Assembly: GCA_004123355.1 (NCBI GenBank)
Contig: SCHM01000004.1
Location: 7,653,017-7,717,016, forward strand
DNA length: 64,000 nucleotides
Direction of reading: 5' to 3'
Origin: Amphirosellinia nigrospora
Lineage: Eukaryota > Ascomycota > Sordariomycetes > Xylariales > Xylariaceae
Part shown: positions 1 to 11,127 of the stretch, piece after piece
Layout of the letters: every line of letters begins with the position of its first letter
Numbering within the stretch: the first letter of the stretch is position 1
Notes under the pieces: generated by a model
Seen by the model: only the letters and a program-made list of their open reading frames with translations
Told to the model about the DNA's origin: nothing
Databases searched by the model: none
Made by a program: the position numbers and the translations under genes

Positions 1-281
1 AAGGGAAAACCTTGGCATAGGTAGCTTGTGGGCTAACATTCTTCTCTCTCTTCCCCCTTGGTAGTCCGAGTTATCGGGGTCGAAGGTATTGTTGCCGTCG
101 TTGTGGTTTCGGGACTCAAGCAGCATGAGGATCACGGGGTGATTGTTGACGTGATCTCTAATAATTGGGTGGAAGCTCGGTTCTAATTCTGCTGATTCTT
201 CTGCCCTCCCTTCCTTGTCTTTACTATTATAGGAACTCTGTGAAGTATAAGTTTGGAAGTCGGTAGGAGAAATACCACTTC
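1..281 (-). CDS. possible partial exon of an unknown gene running off the left edge
   Basis: On the minus strand one frame stays open from about 281 down to base 1, roughly 93 codons, and runs off the window. The peptide has a Ser/Gln-rich start, an acidic Glu-rich middle, then a hydrophobic patch (PVILMLLES) and an Asn/Asp-rich end, which reads more like protein than random frame. A stop lies just upstream, so an exon start by splicing would be needed. I do not recognise a family. Low confidence; it could be chance. Confidence 0.3.
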
Positions 282-766
282 AAGCGATAACAAGCGATAA
301 CATTGAACACAAGTGGATGGTGCATTATTAGGATTACTACCGGCATTTCATCCGGATCGATGAAGAATAATGAGAGCTAGAGAAAGGAATGCATCAAAGT
401 AATGCTCGACCTTCAGAAAGAGAGATTTAGTTCCTGGACATAGCGATAAGCCTGAATATCCATTCAGAGTTGATGTCTACTATTTCATTCATTTGCGGCC
501 TTAATTCCTCACATGCCAAGCATGACGTATCAGTAAACGTCTTAGAGTTGTGTTGTAGAGGCTTGATACATATATGAAGCTATCTGGCTATAAAGCTCAT
601 CATATGCCGATGGGGAGACGATGCAGCGTCCAACGTTCCCATGATCCAAACTTTTTTATGGAGGGCACGCAGGTCTTTCCGCAGGTGACTATATAAACAA
701 AGAACCAGAATGGGCCCCTTGACCGTGGCTGGAAATAAGTCCATATCCTGAGATGTGATACAGATT
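282..766. other. intergenic, no gene seen
   Basis: No convincing coding frame. A direct repeat of CAAGCGATAA in two tandem copies lies at about 281-300. The stretch covers the 3' flank of the SbcD-SbcC gene on the minus strand. Confidence 0.5.
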
Positions 767-3700
767 TCATTCCACGTTATAAGTGAATTTGGTGCCCTCC
801 TTCGTCATCGCAGCCGACAGGATGGAGAATCCACTCTCGGCGTCATCATCATCCCTTTCATGCGACAGGTCCCGCGCCGAGCTAGTCAAGAACTCGCTAT
901 GCGTGACGACGAGCTGGAAGTCCGTCCAATCCATGAGCTGCGAGCACCACCGCACAACAGCCGCCTGGCCGGCCGCGTCCAGGCTGTCGAACACCTCGTC
1001 GACGAGCATATAGCGTGCGCGGTGCGTGCTGTGGGCCTGCGCGACCTGCACGAGGGCGAAGAAGACGGCCAAGTCGATGCGTTTCCGCTCGCCGCCGCTG
1101 CGCTTCGCGTACGCTAGCGTCTTGGTGACGCCTAGTGTCGGGTCGAGGAGAACCGGGGTCCGCGCGCCTTCTCCGGGGCCCTCGTCGTCTTCTTCGAGGT
1201 CGGCCGTGAATATGGTTCGCAGCATGCCCGTCGTGAGTTCGCGAGCGTGGCGCGTGTTGCCGTACAAGGCGAGGAGGATCTTGGAGGCGACGGCGTTGAG
1301 CTCTTCTAGGCTCTTGTCGAGGACGTAGCCGCGGAATGACGGGGCCGTGGCGGATTTCGTGCGTCGTCGCGACAGCGAGACCTCCCAGAACGCGAACAGC
1401 TCTCGCGTCGACGTCAAGGACTCTACCTCTGCTTCCATGGCGAGGCGACTGAATCGCTGTTCGCCGAGCATCGAGGTTTCTTCTTCAACTAATTTTTCAT
1501 AGATTTCGATCTCCTGTTCTATCTTCGCTAGCTTTTTAACGAGTGCTTCCCGGTGTTTAGCCTCCTCGCTCGTGTCGACGCTCTTACGTTGTTGCTTAGC
1601 CTGCAGGTCGTGCAAAGCACCCTGTAAACCACTCTGCTCCTCTAAGAGTTTGGAGAGGCGGTTAAATGAGACGGACAGTTGTCGTCTCACACCTCGCGCT
1701 TCGGTCTCGGATATCTTATTCGATAGTGACCGTACATATTGTTCATCGAGATCTCTATCGAGTGCTACTTTAGCATGAGCCTCGTCCCTCTCTTTAGTTA
1801 GAGTAATTATCTTTGATTCTCTCTTAGCCAAGTCTGCTTGAATTTTGGCAATAGCGCTCTCTGTCGCGCCTATATCTTGCTGCTGCTCAGGAAAAGCGGA
1901 CAAGAGCTTCTGTAGGAGGCTGTCGAGTTGATTAGAGAGTCGTTTCAATGATAGTAACCCAATTCGGATGAAATGGACCGCCATTCGGTTAACAGGGCTA
2001 TATGAGCTGAGATAATCTCCAGTGTTGGAAGCATGTAGTTGGAGCCATGATATGGTTTGAGCAAGCCTCCGAAGTGCCAATTCGAGGGTACGAATGTGCT
2101 CCGTCATTACTGTATCGGCCCGTGTTGGTTCGAGGTTCCGGAGTTCGTCACGCAAGGCCTGGCACCGACTCTTGCTTTCGCGAATTTTTTGATCTGACGA
2201 AGACTGTATTGTAGCTACATCTTCCCAAATCTCGACTTCTTTCACTCTAGATTGGGCTTGATCAACTGCCTGTTGAGCTGCCTTGATTTTCGGCTTGACT
2301 TCTTCCAACCTTCTGTGAGATGTGTCCATGTCCTCATCGGATACATCACGGACTCTGGGGCTGTTGAGACTATGGTCTCTCGCTTCGCTCTGGCTGAATG
2401 CTTCCCTCACTTTGTTTACTTCTATCCGTAAGCGTCGCAACTCGTTTTCTTTTTTGCAATGCGGGCTTTAATGAGGGACATGGTCTGTTTAACTGCATCA
2501 ATTCTGCTGCGAAGAGCGGTAGTATCGTCATCGATTTCTCGGACCATTCTCCGGGACAAATTAGCAGATTGATCCAGTCGAGAAAGCCCGAGGATTGACT
2601 CGATCAGGTCATGACGCTGGGCAGGGGTCGAGCTCAAAAAGCCAGCGGCGCTCTCGTGCCCCAAAACCACCGTTCTGATGAATTCCTCGTAGTCGATACC
2701 TAAAAGCTCGTCAATGGCGGCTTGAGTGGCGCGAGCCTCGCCGTGCTCAAACTGCGGTTGTTCGATGCCATGAAGCGAAACTACAATACGGTTCCCGTGG
2801 GTCTTGTGCTTTCGATATCGAGTGATTGTGTACCCATTTGAAAATGTGAGGCCGACCATGCAATCCTTGCCAATGATGTCGTTGACGACGTCCGTGACGG
2901 ACAGTCCTTTACGAATACAGCGCCCGAATTGACACCAGACTATTGCTTCAATCAGCGTGCTCTTCCCTGAGCCGTTGTTTCCAACTACGAAGGCTAAGCC
3001 GCGCCCAAGGTCCCCGTCAAAATCAATGGTACATTTCTCTTGGATACCGAGAAAGTTGGAAATCACAATTGAGCGTGGCTTGGCCACGAAGACGTGTTTA
3101 GTAGGAGTCGAGGAATCGCCCCGGGTAGAAGTGGAATAGGATGGGTCCAGCAGTGTTTTGTAGCCTGTGCCATCTTCACCCAAGGAATTGGAGGACTCAG
3201 ATGCTAATATAAGCCTTTCGCCTAATTGAATTGTTTTTTGCTCATTCGTCGATTCAACATCTAGAGACTGAACGTATTCTCGGACGTATTCCACGGGGTC
3301 AATTTTGACTTGTTGTGTGTCATCCGGCTCTGGTGATTCATCTTGATTGTCAGGAGTGGAACGGGAGGGCTCCGCCAGCAAACCACTTGATTCGGCAAAT
3401 TGAAGGGCAGCGTCCCGATCACTTGCAGGTACGGTAGAGCCTAAGCTATTATACACGAGCGAGTTCGGCTTTGGTGTCGGCCGTGGTTCACGTATGCTTT
3501 GGGCACCTAGCGACAGCAATTTTTCCCGCGCAGTCCAATATTGGAACGGTGTCAGGTTCCCGAGCACCATGACATGTTTACCTTGCACGGTTGCCGCATC
3601 TACACCATCGCCTAGGACTTCTGATGCTTCGACGGTGATGTAGCATACTGCATGAGGGTTTATGATCAACTCGTGCTCCAAGGTCGCGGGGTTTAGCAAG

Positions 3701-4518
3701 ACAACACCGCGATCCTCATCGCGGAGGTCGGCCCACGTCAGCTGTAAAGGAGCACCCAAGTACGTAACACTACCCTTTAGTTGATCTTGGTGCGCAGCTG
3801 GTGGGGCATGTTTATTTGACTGAAGAATGGTTTGGTGACTATGGAAGTGGCCAGTGAAAGTTCTGTGTGGGCGGATTAGTCACGAGCAGCAGGCTCGAAG
3901 CTCAGGATGCGGTACTAGCCTGGCAAGAGTCTTGAAATGATCGGGGCCAGTAAGCCCACGGTATCGAATAGAGTTTGCCACATGGTCGCCATCGTTGCGG
4001 ACAACATGACGCTGTGTCACAGCACGGTTGAGGGCCAGATGCGCAAATGCGACGGTGAGGGCGGCCTCGTCTGGGTCAAGACGGGCCACGGCGGCCGTCA
4101 GCTCACTCTGGTCCTCACGAAAAGGCAAGACCAGCACACGTCGGCCATCCCATTCATGACGGCCCACCTCGTCATGAAGCGACACGAAGGGCCGCAAGCG
4201 CGACATGTTGAGCGCCTCGAGGGCCGTGGTGCCGTAGTCGCGGCGGTAGGCGAGATCGTGGTTCCCCAGGATCACGTTGACATGAGGTACCGACTGGCTC
4301 AGTTCCGAGAGGAAGCGGTACGCGGCAGAGACGACGGCGGTCGGCTGCATCGAGCGCGACGTCAACACATCTCCGCAGACGACGACTCGGCTGATGCCGG
4401 GCGTCTGTCGTGTGAGGGACACGATCCATTCGGCTGTCCGTCTTGTGCGGTCCAATTCCCGTAGTCGGAAGTGGATGTCGCTCAATAAGAGCCATCGCGG
4501 GTGTGGTAGCAGAGGCAT
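767..4518 (-). CDS. SbcD-SbcC (gp47-gp46 type) nuclease-ATPase fusion, interrupted twice
   Basis: Likely a DNA end-processing nuclease. The N-terminal calcineurin-like phosphoesterase carries SDIHF, CGDV, GNHD and, past an in-frame TGA at 3880-3882, TGHFHSH and an SbcD-type capping region. A polar linker of about 120 residues follows, then an SMC-like ATPase: Walker A VVGNNGSGKST, a long coiled coil, signature SGGERKRIDLA, Walker B YMLVDEVFDSLD and the H-loop LVVTHSEF. The signature resembles phage gp46. I see no CxxC zinc hook in the coiled coil. The TGA and a one-base shift at an A6 run (about 2450) split the frame, but all catalytic motifs are present and the domains keep the order nuclease then ATPase. 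Start is the ATG at 4518, just before the first metal motif. Eukaryotic Mre11 and Rad50 are separate proteins of different type. The single-gene reading is an inference from co-linear frames; an intron at the TGA is possible. Confidence 0.8.
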
Positions 4519-5746
4519 GGCCACATTTCCGTCATCGCCCCGAGCACACCTGGCGAGATCGTGAACGCATTGTAAGTATGTAGATAGATACCTAGGCTAG
4601 GTTGGTACTATGTATGTAGATCGGAGATGGAAACATGGAGTACCACATGCATGTTTGCCATCACCCACAAAACGCTAGCTAGCACAGTGCTTCGTGCCGT
4701 CATTTGCTAACAGGGCACTGTACATATGTCCATGAGGAAGCTCACTCAATCAAATGACATTATTATGGCGCGTACTTTTGAGCCTTATAAGCAAGTGAGT
4801 TAGTCGGCGATGCCCGGAGGAGAGTAGGTAACTTCAGATCCCGTGAGCTTGGAACACACGGTTAATCATCCGAGATGCATGTAGCTGAAACCAAAACCAT
4901 ATCAATTTTGATAGTCTAGGTAGGTAGTTTTATAGACTTAAATAGATCCGACTGGGGCCGGTTAGGTAAAGGCTGAGTTTGATGGTAACAAAACCCATGG
5001 CGGTGGGAATATTGATATACTTGCCTAGATTAGGAAATGCCTGGAATCACAAGTCGGCCGTCCGGGTAGGCCGCATTATTGACTGGTTAGCCGAGCAGAC
5101 TTCAACGTTGGTCTTTATAGGTACTTTGAAATACATAAACTAGGATACTTCCCATAGCTCATCTACTATTCGGCCATCGTCGTCTTAATGCTATGCCTTG
5201 CCTCATTTATATACTGCTTAATCCATGTTGGTAACAAGTCAAGAATGTTGATGGTCGACTATTATAATGTTTTCTATTTGTTTTCTATTCTTTACCATGT
5301 GACAAAGGGGGGGTCAGTTAGCCAAGGCCCCTTAGCGAATTAAGGTCACTATAAATACTGACTTTGACAGTTCCGTCTCTAGCAGCAAGCCACTCATTAC
5401 CTCTTCATCCCCAATTGGGAAAATAGGGCTGTTGATAGGCAATATGCCTACAACTCGAAAAAGCAAACCAGAATCACCTATTTGAGAAAACTAACCACAA
5501 TAGCCTTCCATTCCACGATAGAGGAGTCATGGGCGGCCAGTGTGGCATGATAGCCGAAGGCGGCATATACTGTCTTGAGATTCCTTTGTGCATCTCCAAT
5601 GCTATTTGTCCAATTTCCATCAACTTCTTAGTACCCAACTAGAAATATTACCTAGGTATAGATTCAGCTCACCCGTGACGCATCTCAGCTGTCACGGTAC
5701 TACGCCGCGTATCGCGTAGGCCTGCCGCCTGACATACTCGTGCGCC
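4519..5746. other. intergenic, no gene seen
   Basis: AT-rich stretch between the divergently oriented SbcD-SbcC and DUF2236 loci. It contains short TAGGTAGG-type words (about 4918) but no coding frame or RNA gene I can support. It presumably holds both promoters. Confidence 0.5.
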
Positions 5747-6997
5747 ATGGCCCAGACTACAAACTCTAGTACAGTAAATCTTGCGAGTATAAATAGTAGT
5801 TCCCTCTGTGAAAAAGGAGTTTCAGCAGCCCAAGCTTGTAGTAATTTTAACCGCTATGTCAATATGGCTACCGAAACTCACCTTGGCACCCGGTGCTCTT
5901 CGTTGACGGCGGACGGCGAGAAGCCGCTTTCTAGAGCGGTTTCTAAGGACGATATACTTTCACCAAACTTCACCCCGAAGTACATGACTCTCATATTACA
6001 GGAGTAAGTACGCTTCCATCTTTTACTTCTTAGCTCAAGCTACTACTCAATGAAGCATTACATTTCACCTCGTCTTGAGAACCCGCATATGCGGACCAAT
6101 GAGCCGATCTTGATTGTTGTCTTCCTGGTTCATTAATGGCTCCTCTACTAACCAGTTTAAAGAAGTATCCTTTTGCTTGCGGGCGCTACTGCCGTACTTC
6201 TCCAGCTAGCGGAGCCTGGAATCGCTGCTGGTGTAAATGGACATAGCAACTTCGTATATCGCGTGCTGGATAGGCTGCGGACAACGATGACTTTCATGTA
6301 CGGCATGGTCTACGGTACACCTGAGGAAAGGCGAATGATAGTAGACATGATTACCAAAATCCACTCAAGGGTATCGGGTACTCTCAGGGAAGGGGGAAAT
6401 AAGGGCAAGCCGTGTAAGACACTCACCGCCCGCCGACGTTATATCTCTCTGAATACTCGATATTAAGATTTCATGTGCATTATCTCAGAATCTTCCTTCA
6501 ACTCCCTTGTTCCTCGTCCAACGTGCGCTGACAGAAACCACTGACGTCTGTAGACAGCGCTCTAGATCCGGGACTGCAGATGTGGGTAGCCGCCACACTT
6601 TATGCCACCGGGATCAACCTCTACCAGCGAGTTTGGGGGAGGATCGAGGACGAGCAAGAGCAAGACAATATCTACTTTGAGTATTCCATCTTCGCCTGCG
6701 CCTTGCAGGTGCCGGTGGATGTGGCCAGCCAGCCGCAAGGCCTTTTGGGAGTATTGGGATTATAAAGTTGCCACGCTCGAAGTCACGCAGCAGGCGAGAG
6801 ACGTGTGCCGGGATATCATGTGTCTACGGCACGCACCTATCTACCTACGGATCCTGCTTCCCGGTATCCGCGTCTGCACTTCAGCATTTTTACCCGATAG
6901 AATCCGAATGGAGTATGGCCTAGATAGCTACCCTCAGACTTACAAAGTTTTCGAATGGTTTATCAAGGGTTTTACAGATCTCTTCCTGTCAAGGTAA
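5747..6997 (+). pseudogene. DUF2236 (MpaB/Lcp-like) oxygenase gene with a frameshift
   Basis: DUF2236 proteins are haem-dependent oxygenases (rubber oxygenase Lcp, mycophenolate MpaB). Exon 1 ends at 6003 before GTAAGT; intron 1 (6004-6162) has a perfect TACTAAC branch site. Exon 2 (6163-6413) encodes LLLAGATAVLLQLAEPG, then a conserved HSNF, the RLRTTMTFMYGMVYGTPEER block and KIHSRV. Intron 2 (6414-6553) joins KP-Y to SALDPGLQMWVAATLY in exon 3. At about 6715-6722 the frame changes between VPVD and MWPASRKAFWEYWD, two adjacent parts of one conserved block with no room for an intron. The downstream frame stays open to 6997, where a GTAAGG donor may mark a further intron whose next exon I cannot find. 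The 5' start is uncertain. It could be a recent pseudogene or a base-call error. Confidence 0.7.
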
Positions 6998-9043
6998 GGA
7001 GTTACCTGGTTACATTTTATATGAGAGACATGAGGAAAAGACTAGCCTCTCGGCAAAAGATATTCGAGAAGGCGTGAATTTTCTCGCTCGGTTGTCAATG
7101 AGAGGACTATGCGTTCAGGGTAAAATTACAAGCTCCTGAAATCGATGCCTATTTCATATTTAATGAGACAATGTTCACGTTGCAATGCCTTTCCACCAAA
7201 CAATTACACGTTATACCATGTCAATCAACCCGCTTAACCTTCGTCGGTAGTTGGTCGATTCCCATTAAAGTCCCAATCCTCAATTCTTAAAATCCAAGTT
7301 CCCTTCAAGCGGGTGCCCAATTAAATGCAGTATTTCCTCTACCTTATCTTCTAATTTGTGTTAACGGGGCATATCCGGATCCTGTCTCGTCTCACATGCC
7401 CACACTCATCTTGCAAGTCGATAAAGCCCCTCAAAGTCACCGGGATTCTTGGAATCTCTGCGTTTCTCGCCGAGAGTAGAGGTTCTATGAGACTTGAAGT
7501 TAGCGATTATTCACCCACTTGAGCTCTGAAAGTTGCTGAAATAAGAAGAAAGAAAAACCAACTATCGAGTTGGGCAGCGTTATAGTTCTCGACCCCGTCT
7601 ACTCTCTCAATTTGCGCTTCAGTAGTTGGGCATTCCTATTCCGTATCCTTTGTTTTGTTAGTTTATCACCTTGCCCCGGGCCATGATACTTACAACACGT
7701 TTATTCGTTGATGGTTTTCGGCATAACATTGCTGGAGTCTTCGTATTTATTTCTCCACATTTTCCAGACGTTCCTCGAGTTTGCGAAGCATTTGTCGATC
7801 GTAAGTTGGTTGATCATGCTGTTGCAAGACCCCTTGCCCACCACTATTTTGACAGGGATTCGCCGTTTGCACCGACGGGACGGGCTCTCGCTCGGGCTCT
7901 TGCTCGGAATGCATGATTTGAATGGACAGAGTGGTAGATGGATGCTCCTGAGGTCCAGCTACTTGTATTCTAGTGTGCGTCTATCTCATTTGATGATATA
8001 GTGAAAGTGAATTAAAGTAACATGTCAACGTCGTAGACGGAACGGGTTAATCATTATTGAATCGCTATGAAGAACGTTTTTCGAACACCGTCCCTCGTAC
8101 CTCCCTAGGAGTCCTTGTGCTTTTCAAACTGGTGCTTTCCAAGCGTCTGCGTACTTGCGTTGCTTGGCCTATCATGCGATATCGTCATCCCCTACTTCCC
8201 TATGCCTGATTCACGAATGGATAACTTCTAGCCGTCTAGGCCAGCGTGCTAAACACTGATTGGTATTGAGCTAGCTAGTAACTACGTCGTATAGAGTCGA
8301 GATACCTAAAAGACAGTGTGATGCAAGGGAGTCAGGAGCTAGGGGGATAGTGAACTTGGGCATCTACGCACTGCTTTTGAAACCCAATTATTATTCCAGC
8401 TTTTACGTTATTGATGAACTCTATCCTTATATAATGAATAAGCCGGCCTTATACCCAACCTGTCTCGGCTTGCCTGGACAGCGTCTGGCTTCTACAATAC
8501 CTACCACCTCGAGAATTCGAATACATTCCAAGGAGTACTTGGAGAGATATGAATTTGTCATGGAACTGAGTTGCAGCATTCTATAGGGCATTATTTTAAA
8601 AACGTATCGAGATGGTCGCCTTGGTGTCTGCTGTCAATTATATATGTACTTATGTTAAAGTTGTATCTGTATATTAGCATGCCGCCGACTCATTATATCG
8701 TTGGGGCGCCTCTATCAACTCTGGTGGCTTTCTTGTTCTAGATTTTGGGTTGGTTGTATGCAAGGTGATAAGCTTCGGGTAGGTATACGACGTAATTGTG
8801 TAAGTCAATTTCACTTTGTAGTCCCTTTGATTTGAATGCAGCCTGGGTAGTCGTTTACCTTGGACCATTGCAGATGAGGACAATGTATGCGAATTACTGA
8901 AATTCTATAAATGAAGCGCTCTTAGTGTATTTTATGAGTTATATACTATTATGTCAAACTTTTTATGTTATTAGTACATATGAGGGAATAAAGATATATG
9001 CTAAAATAAGACTTAAAATCTAAAACTTTGGAATTCTTGGTCA
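6998..9043. other. intergenic, no gene seen
   Basis: About 2 kb without a recognisable gene. Open frames here are short and carry no family motif. The part after 8640 is clearly AT-rich. It may hold a lost 3' exon of the DUF2236 gene, but I could not identify one. Confidence 0.45.
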
Positions 9044-10326
9044 TTACAACAGCACGGCCATACCCTGCGCAGTTTTCCCGAAATCAATTCCCTTGAACTG
9101 GAAATGTTGCACCTGTTTCTTGGTTACCGCGTCAACCACTGTTATCGCCGCTGGCGTCGTGCCATTGCCCGGGCTTAGGGCGTAAACAAGGTTACCTGCG
9201 GCCTGGAGGTCGATCAGGCCATGGTCGCCATTTGTGCTCAGGTCTATGACAGTCTTGATGCTCGCATCTTCCAACGACATCTCCACTAAGCGGTTGACAT
9301 TGACGTCAGTCACGAACGCCGTGTTTGTCGCCGGACTAATGACGGACCAGCAGGTGGCCGATTGGCCAGCTATGACACCCTTGCCCTTGACCGTGAATGC
9401 TGCTTCGGCGGCGTTGACACCGCCGTTGGTCAAGACTACTGCGCCAAAGGATGCGTCCGCAACGAAAAGGTTGCCAGTAGCCCCGATGGGAGTTGTGCCG
9501 AAGAGCACGGCCGTCCCTGCGGGTGATGACCGCATGCCTTGCTGGGCTACAGAGGCTTTTGCCTCGCCGATTGACCGGGAGGTGACGGGGAAGGAAGCCA
9601 GAAAGCCAGCCTTGTTCGTCGCCGGGTTACCCTTCACGGTTGTGAAGAGGGTCGATTCATCCTCCGAGAAGAACACGTGAGAGACAGTGTTTGTTGGCCC
9701 GACCGGTGGCGTCGTTTGACCGATGTCGAAGGCACGCAGGCTGTCCATTGCCCCTATTCCCTGCGCCGAGAATGTTGAGCATGACACGCCTGCGACTGCG
9801 CCGCTGGTTGCCACGCAAACCACTTTGTTTTGCTCAGAGGCTGCGACACTGACAGGAAACTCGCCCGGGACGGCTACTGGCTCTCCGATTAGGGTGAGCT
9901 TTGTGGGGTCATGGCGACTAATAGCGAACATAGAAACTGTATTCGAGCCAGGATTCACAGCGAATAGATTCTATGAAGCGGGAGTTTTAGTATCAGAACT
10001 ACGGGGAGGTTTCTTCCCTAAGGATCGGGTGCTCATACATTACCGGCTATAGTCACGCTCGATTGGCTGAACAGGCCGTCAGGGATGGCCGATGAGTTGT
10101 CGGCGTGGAGACCAACCATTCCAGAGCCACCAGTTGCCGTCAGTGTCTCTGTGCCCGGCGCGAGCAACCCATTTTTGCCGATGGGGAGGGCTAATACGGC
10201 GTTCTTCTGCTCATTCGAGATCATATAGATGGCCTTGCCATTGGCCGGGCCCGTACAGTGTGGCCGTGCTGCGGCTTGCAGCACCAGCGGCGCCAGGATA
10301 AACGGTATTGTTGGCTTGCAGTGCAT
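9044..10326 (-). CDS. secreted beta-propeller protein (lactonase / carboxymuconate cyclase-like)
   Basis: A 404-residue protein in two exons, 10039-10326 and 9044-9970. The 68-nt intron has a GTATGA donor and a TAG acceptor, and splicing restores a smooth AGNNLFAVNPGSNTVSMF block. The N terminus is a signal peptide (PFILAPLVLQAAARP) ending just before a Cys-containing mature start. The body shows repeated propeller blades of the type found in 3-carboxymuconate cyclase / 6-phosphogluconolactonase-like fungal secreted proteins: KAIYMISN, NLFAVNPGSNTVSMFAIS, GNLFVADASFGAVVL, NTAFVTDVNVNRLVEM and LVYALSPGNG. Such proteins are often abundant extracellular antigens, and catalysis has rarely been shown. 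The start at 10326 is chosen because it directly precedes the hydrophobic signal. The frame is intact, and the gene stands alone between AT-rich flanks. Confidence 0.8.
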
Positions 10327-10404
10327 GGTGACTAATTCGCGTGTAATACTTCGAGTTTTCGGGATTTTAGAATGACAGGCCGGCTGTTTATGTTGCTGAG
10401 ACAC

Positions 10405-11127
10405 GGGAAACTCTTGGAGTCGAGATATATTGTAGATGAGAATGGGGATGAAGTTGAAGGTGGGAATCGTGGTGAACTGCTGTTCTTAATGAGACTCGCT
10501 GATCTCTACTTATATACACGTACATGTTTGCGTTACTGTATGCGCTTTTTCTTATTCAGAAATCAAGATGACATTGCTTTGAACGTAGTTACACTGCTAA
10601 CATGAGGTGGTTTGGCAGTTGATAGATAATCGAAACTTCCGCTTTAGGAAGTGCGGTGGTGCCTCCAGATTAGTCGGATGCCATGTGTAATCTGGAACTG
10701 AAGGCCAAAGGATTTAATCTTACCTCAGAGCGTCAGACTGGGCTTGATGGATAATCAAAAATTCCCTTTTCGGAAAGGCGGGAGAGCCCTGATTGGTTTC
10801 GATGGCCCGTTTCAAGTGGACCGAGAGATCCCCAGATCCGCAGGGGGCTCACAGCGTTTTATCCTGATATCTCGCCTCTCGTACCTACAGCATCTTCAGC
10901 TAAACCGGCATATTGCTAGAACTCGACGGACCTTGACTGCAGCCAGAATAAGCCGGAATACCGAGATAGCGCTAGGATGAATCGTGACGAATCAAGCTCT
11001 ACGTAAATCGATTATTCATCACTATTCGACATTCTCGATACTCAAGAGACATCGAAAATCACACCTTAAACGACGATTTACCGTCACGCCGACAGCACTT
11101 CTTCAAAAACCCCCAGCCAGAATCAAC
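10405..11127. other. intergenic between divergent propeller and bZIP genes
   Basis: No gene seen. This is the shared upstream region of the minus-strand propeller gene and the plus-strand bZIP gene. The bZIP ATG sits in a good CAACATGGC context at its right end. Confidence 0.5.
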
